This document shows, in pieces, positions 33,717-35,575 of a DNA stretch of 35,575 bases. The notes under the pieces are model-generated. The model made no database searches, was not told the origin of the DNA, and saw only the letters and a list, made by a program, of their open reading frames with translations. The stretch's first letter is position 1. Every line of letters begins with the position of its first letter. A program made the position numbers and the translations under genes. The stretch is taken from positions 1 to 35,575 of the forward strand of contig JAFDEF010000029.1 of the NCBI GenBank assembly GCA_019310485.1, read 5' to 3'. This DNA comes from Deltaproteobacteria bacterium. GTDB taxonomy: Bacteria; Desulfobacterota; DSM-4660; Desulfatiglandales; HGW-15.

Positions 33717-34625
33717 TTGCTTAGTATACAGGCAATAATAGCGAGTTCTGTTTCAGATACACTGGCTTATGTTCTGGTTGCTATCGGGGTGTTCATAACT
33801 TTCCGCGTGCTTTTTTTCCCTGACCTGACTGTTGATGGTAGCTTTGTCACAGGAGGATCAATCGCCGCTGCGATAATCCAGGCAGGTTACAATCCTTTTC
33901 TTGCAACTCTGGCAGCGTTCGGAGGGGGTCTTTGCTGTGGCCTCCTCACCGCCCTGCTTAACACCAAGCTAAGGATAAGCGCCCTGCTTGCCGGTATCCT
34001 GATGATGGTAGGGCTTTATTCCGTGAACCTTATGATCATGGGGAGACCGAATATCCCGCTTCTGCGGTCAGTAACCATATTTGATAGCGTGGCTACTTTT
34101 TTGGGTGTTACCAAAAATACCACGCTTGTGATAGGTGTTCTCGCCGTAATAACTCTCATCTTCCTTCTCATGTTGAACTGGTTCCTGCGCACCGAGATAG
34201 GTCTGGCACTAAGGGCCACGGGCGATAATGAAGAGATGGTCAGAAGCCTGGGCTCCAATACCAACAGGAACATACAAGTAGGTTGGGCTATCTCAAATGG
34301 ACTAATTGGACTTTCCGGCGCGCTGGTTGCAGAGCGACAGGAATTTTGTGATGTTAACATGGGAATCGCCGTGGTTGTGATCGGTTTTGCCGCAGTGATA
34401 GTAGGTGAGGCACTGGTCCACCCCCGGGGTGTTGCATCAATGCTGGTATCAGCGCTGCTCGGAACGTTTGCCTATCGGCTTTTTATAGTACTGGCACTTC
34501 GTATAGGGCTGCCCCCAGGAAACCTGAAACTGGTCACGGCATTACTGGTAATCTTGGCCCTTGCGGTTCCATATGTTCGCAAGATGGTGCGCGGGGAGTG
34601 GATGCCACCGGCACCCAGACTATGA
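33717..34625 (+). CDS. ABC importer permease, LivH-like (TrpY-type), paralogue 2
   Basis: Integral membrane protein of 302 residues with 8-9 hydrophobic segments, paralogous to the protein at 29613-30518; the ATPase-contact loop TEIGLALRATGDNEEMVRSLG is identical. The start is a TTG preceded by AAGGAG at 7 bases; the nearby ATG at 33710 is out of frame and closes at once. It lies 168 bp after the binding-protein gene and 12 bp before the ATPase gene. Confidence 0.93.
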   Translation: MLSIQAIIASSVSDTLAYVLVAIGVFITFRVLFFPDLTVDGSFVTGGSIAAAIIQAGYNPFLATLAAFGGGLCCGLLTALLNTKLRISALLAGILMMVGLYSVNLMIMGRPNIPLLRSVTIFDSVATFLGVTKNTTLVIGVLAVITLIFLLMLNWFLRTEIGLALRATGDNEEMVRSLGSNTNRNIQVGWAISNGLIGLSGALVAERQEFCDVNMGIAVVVIGFAAVIVGEALVHPRGVASMLVSALLGTFAYRLFIVLALRIGLPPGNLKLVTALLVILALAVPYVRKMVRGEWMPPAPRL

Positions 34626-34637
34626 GAGGTTATTTCA

Positions 34638-35465
34638 ATGAACCAAGATAAAAGCTTGTTGGAGCTTAAGGGAATAACGAAAATATTTTCCAGAGGCACC
34701 ATTGATGAAGTTACTGCCCTGGATAATGTCAACTTGAATGTTTATCCGGGTGACTACGTCACCATCATAGGCAGTAACGGGGCCGGCAAGACCACGATGC
34801 TCAACATAATTGCCGGGGTTTTTCCTCCGGAGAGAGGGGGCAGGGTTATAGTAAATGGAGATGATATAACCAGCCTGAGTGAATACAAGCACGCCGCCTA
34901 TGTCGGCAGGGTATACCAGGATCCTAAAGTCGGCACTGCCGGCAAACTCAGCATTGAGGAGAACCTGGCACTGGCCGTGCTCAGGGGACAACCCAGGGGA
35001 TTAAGAGCAGCGACCAACAAAAAACGAAGAGAGCTTTTTAGGGCAGCTCTTGCTCCGCTCGGGCTGGGGCTGGAAGACAGACTGAGCACGCCTGTCGGGA
35101 CGCTTTCCAGCGGACAAAGGCAGGCGGTAGCATTGGTGATGGCAACGATAAGCAAGCCATCGCTGCTGCTTCTTGACGAGCACATTGCCAACCTCGACCC
35201 CAGGACAGCGGAAACAGTGCTGGAGCTAACGGACATGATAGTTGAGCGAGAGCGAATGACCACTTTGATGGTGACACACAACATGGATTTGGCACTTCGC
35301 TATGGAAACAGGTTGATCATGATGCATAAGGGCAAAATTATCGTAGATATAGGGGGAGAAAGGAAACAAAGCCTTACCATCAACGACCTGGTAACTGCTT
35401 TTGAACAGGCTGCCGGTGAGCAGCTCAGTGACGAAAGTATTTTGCTTTCTCGCGCTGAGGTTTAA
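34638..35465 (+). CDS. ABC importer ATP-binding protein
   Basis: Cytoplasmic ATPase of 275 residues. Walker A GSNGAGKTT is at 45-53, the signature LSSGQRQAV near 158, Walker B LLLLDEH with the catalytic Glu near 180, D-loop NLDP, and the switch His in VTHNMD. It resembles LivF/LivG-type ATPases of this importer class, in which two copies form the motor. It is the only ATPase gene in the window and may serve both permeases, since their contact loops are identical. It begins 12 bp after the permease gene. Confidence 0.94.
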   Translation: MNQDKSLLELKGITKIFSRGTIDEVTALDNVNLNVYPGDYVTIIGSNGAGKTTMLNIIAGVFPPERGGRVIVNGDDITSLSEYKHAAYVGRVYQDPKVGTAGKLSIEENLALAVLRGQPRGLRAATNKKRRELFRAALAPLGLGLEDRLSTPVGTLSSGQRQAVALVMATISKPSLLLLDEHIANLDPRTAETVLELTDMIVERERMTTLMVTHNMDLALRYGNRLIMMHKGKIIVDIGGERKQSLTINDLVTAFEQAAGEQLSDESILLSRAEV

Positions 35466-35575
35466 CCGAAGTTTGTCACTTTTCTGCGTAAGATGTTGAT
35501 ATTGTTGGAAGTGCGTTTTCAATTCTACACTACAAATTTTTCACTCAATGGTCATAAGCCTTTTAAGGGGCCGAG

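Noticed and set aside
1-35575. CRISPR array, prophage, integrase or insertion sequence with transposase
   Set aside because: No regularly spaced repeats, no transposase or phage proteins in any frame; only short non-coding repeats are seen.

Overview
The window (about 35.6 kb) looks like a chromosomal catabolic region of an anaerobic bacterium. Desulfobacterota (the former Deltaproteobacteria) fits best. The reasons are the combination of TRAP transport, split-subunit cobalamin acyl-CoA mutase, molybdenum hydroxylase with an HdrC/HdrB-type iron-sulfur protein, roughly 600-residue acyl-CoA dehydrogenase, DUF35/thiolase pair, and short GC-rich double-hairpin dispersed repeats. No rRNA or phylogenetic marker protein is present, so this is an inference.

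Region 1 (1-10619, all minus strand, read right to left): a GntR/FCD regulator, the large and small subunits of a methylmalonyl-CoA-mutase-type enzyme, an amidohydrolase, a nitroreductase, an unrecognised Cys/His-rich protein, an AMP-forming acyl/aryl-CoA ligase, a complete TRAP transporter (DctP, DctQ, DctM), and the 5' end of a bis-MGD molybdopterin oxidoreductase that runs off the left edge.

Region 2 (11084-22879, all plus strand, divergent from region 1 across a 464-bp AT-rich intergenic region): methylmalonyl-CoA-epimerase-like protein, biotin-dependent carboxyltransferase, thiolase, SDR oxidoreductase, acyl-CoA dehydrogenase, three subunits of a xanthine-dehydrogenase-family molybdenum hydroxylase, and an HdrC/HdrB-like protein. 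Together regions 1 and 2 read as one pathway: TRAP import of an organic acid, CoA activation, hydroxylation or dehydrogenation, thiolysis, carbon-skeleton rearrangement, and (de)carboxylation. The substrate cannot be named. A small ThiS/MoaD-like gene inside the molybdenum hydroxylase operon is broken by a ~97-bp repeat; removing the repeat restores the frame exactly.

Region 3 (22948-27098): a class III adenylate cyclase (minus), a tRNA-Pro(GGG) with clear promoter and terminator, and a divergent adenine-deaminase-family amidohydrolase (plus).

Region 4 (27155-35465): two paralogous ABC importers of the ABC_sub_bind (TrpX-like)/LivH-type class, arranged back to back. The minus-strand unit (binding protein, permease) is followed by an Asp/Glu-racemase homologue with one catalytic cysteine, a thiolase-like protein with an in-frame UGA at codon 87, and a DUF35 zinc-ribbon protein; it has no ATPase. 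The plus-strand unit (binding protein with a one-base slip in its signal peptide, permease, ATPase) carries the only ATP-binding protein.
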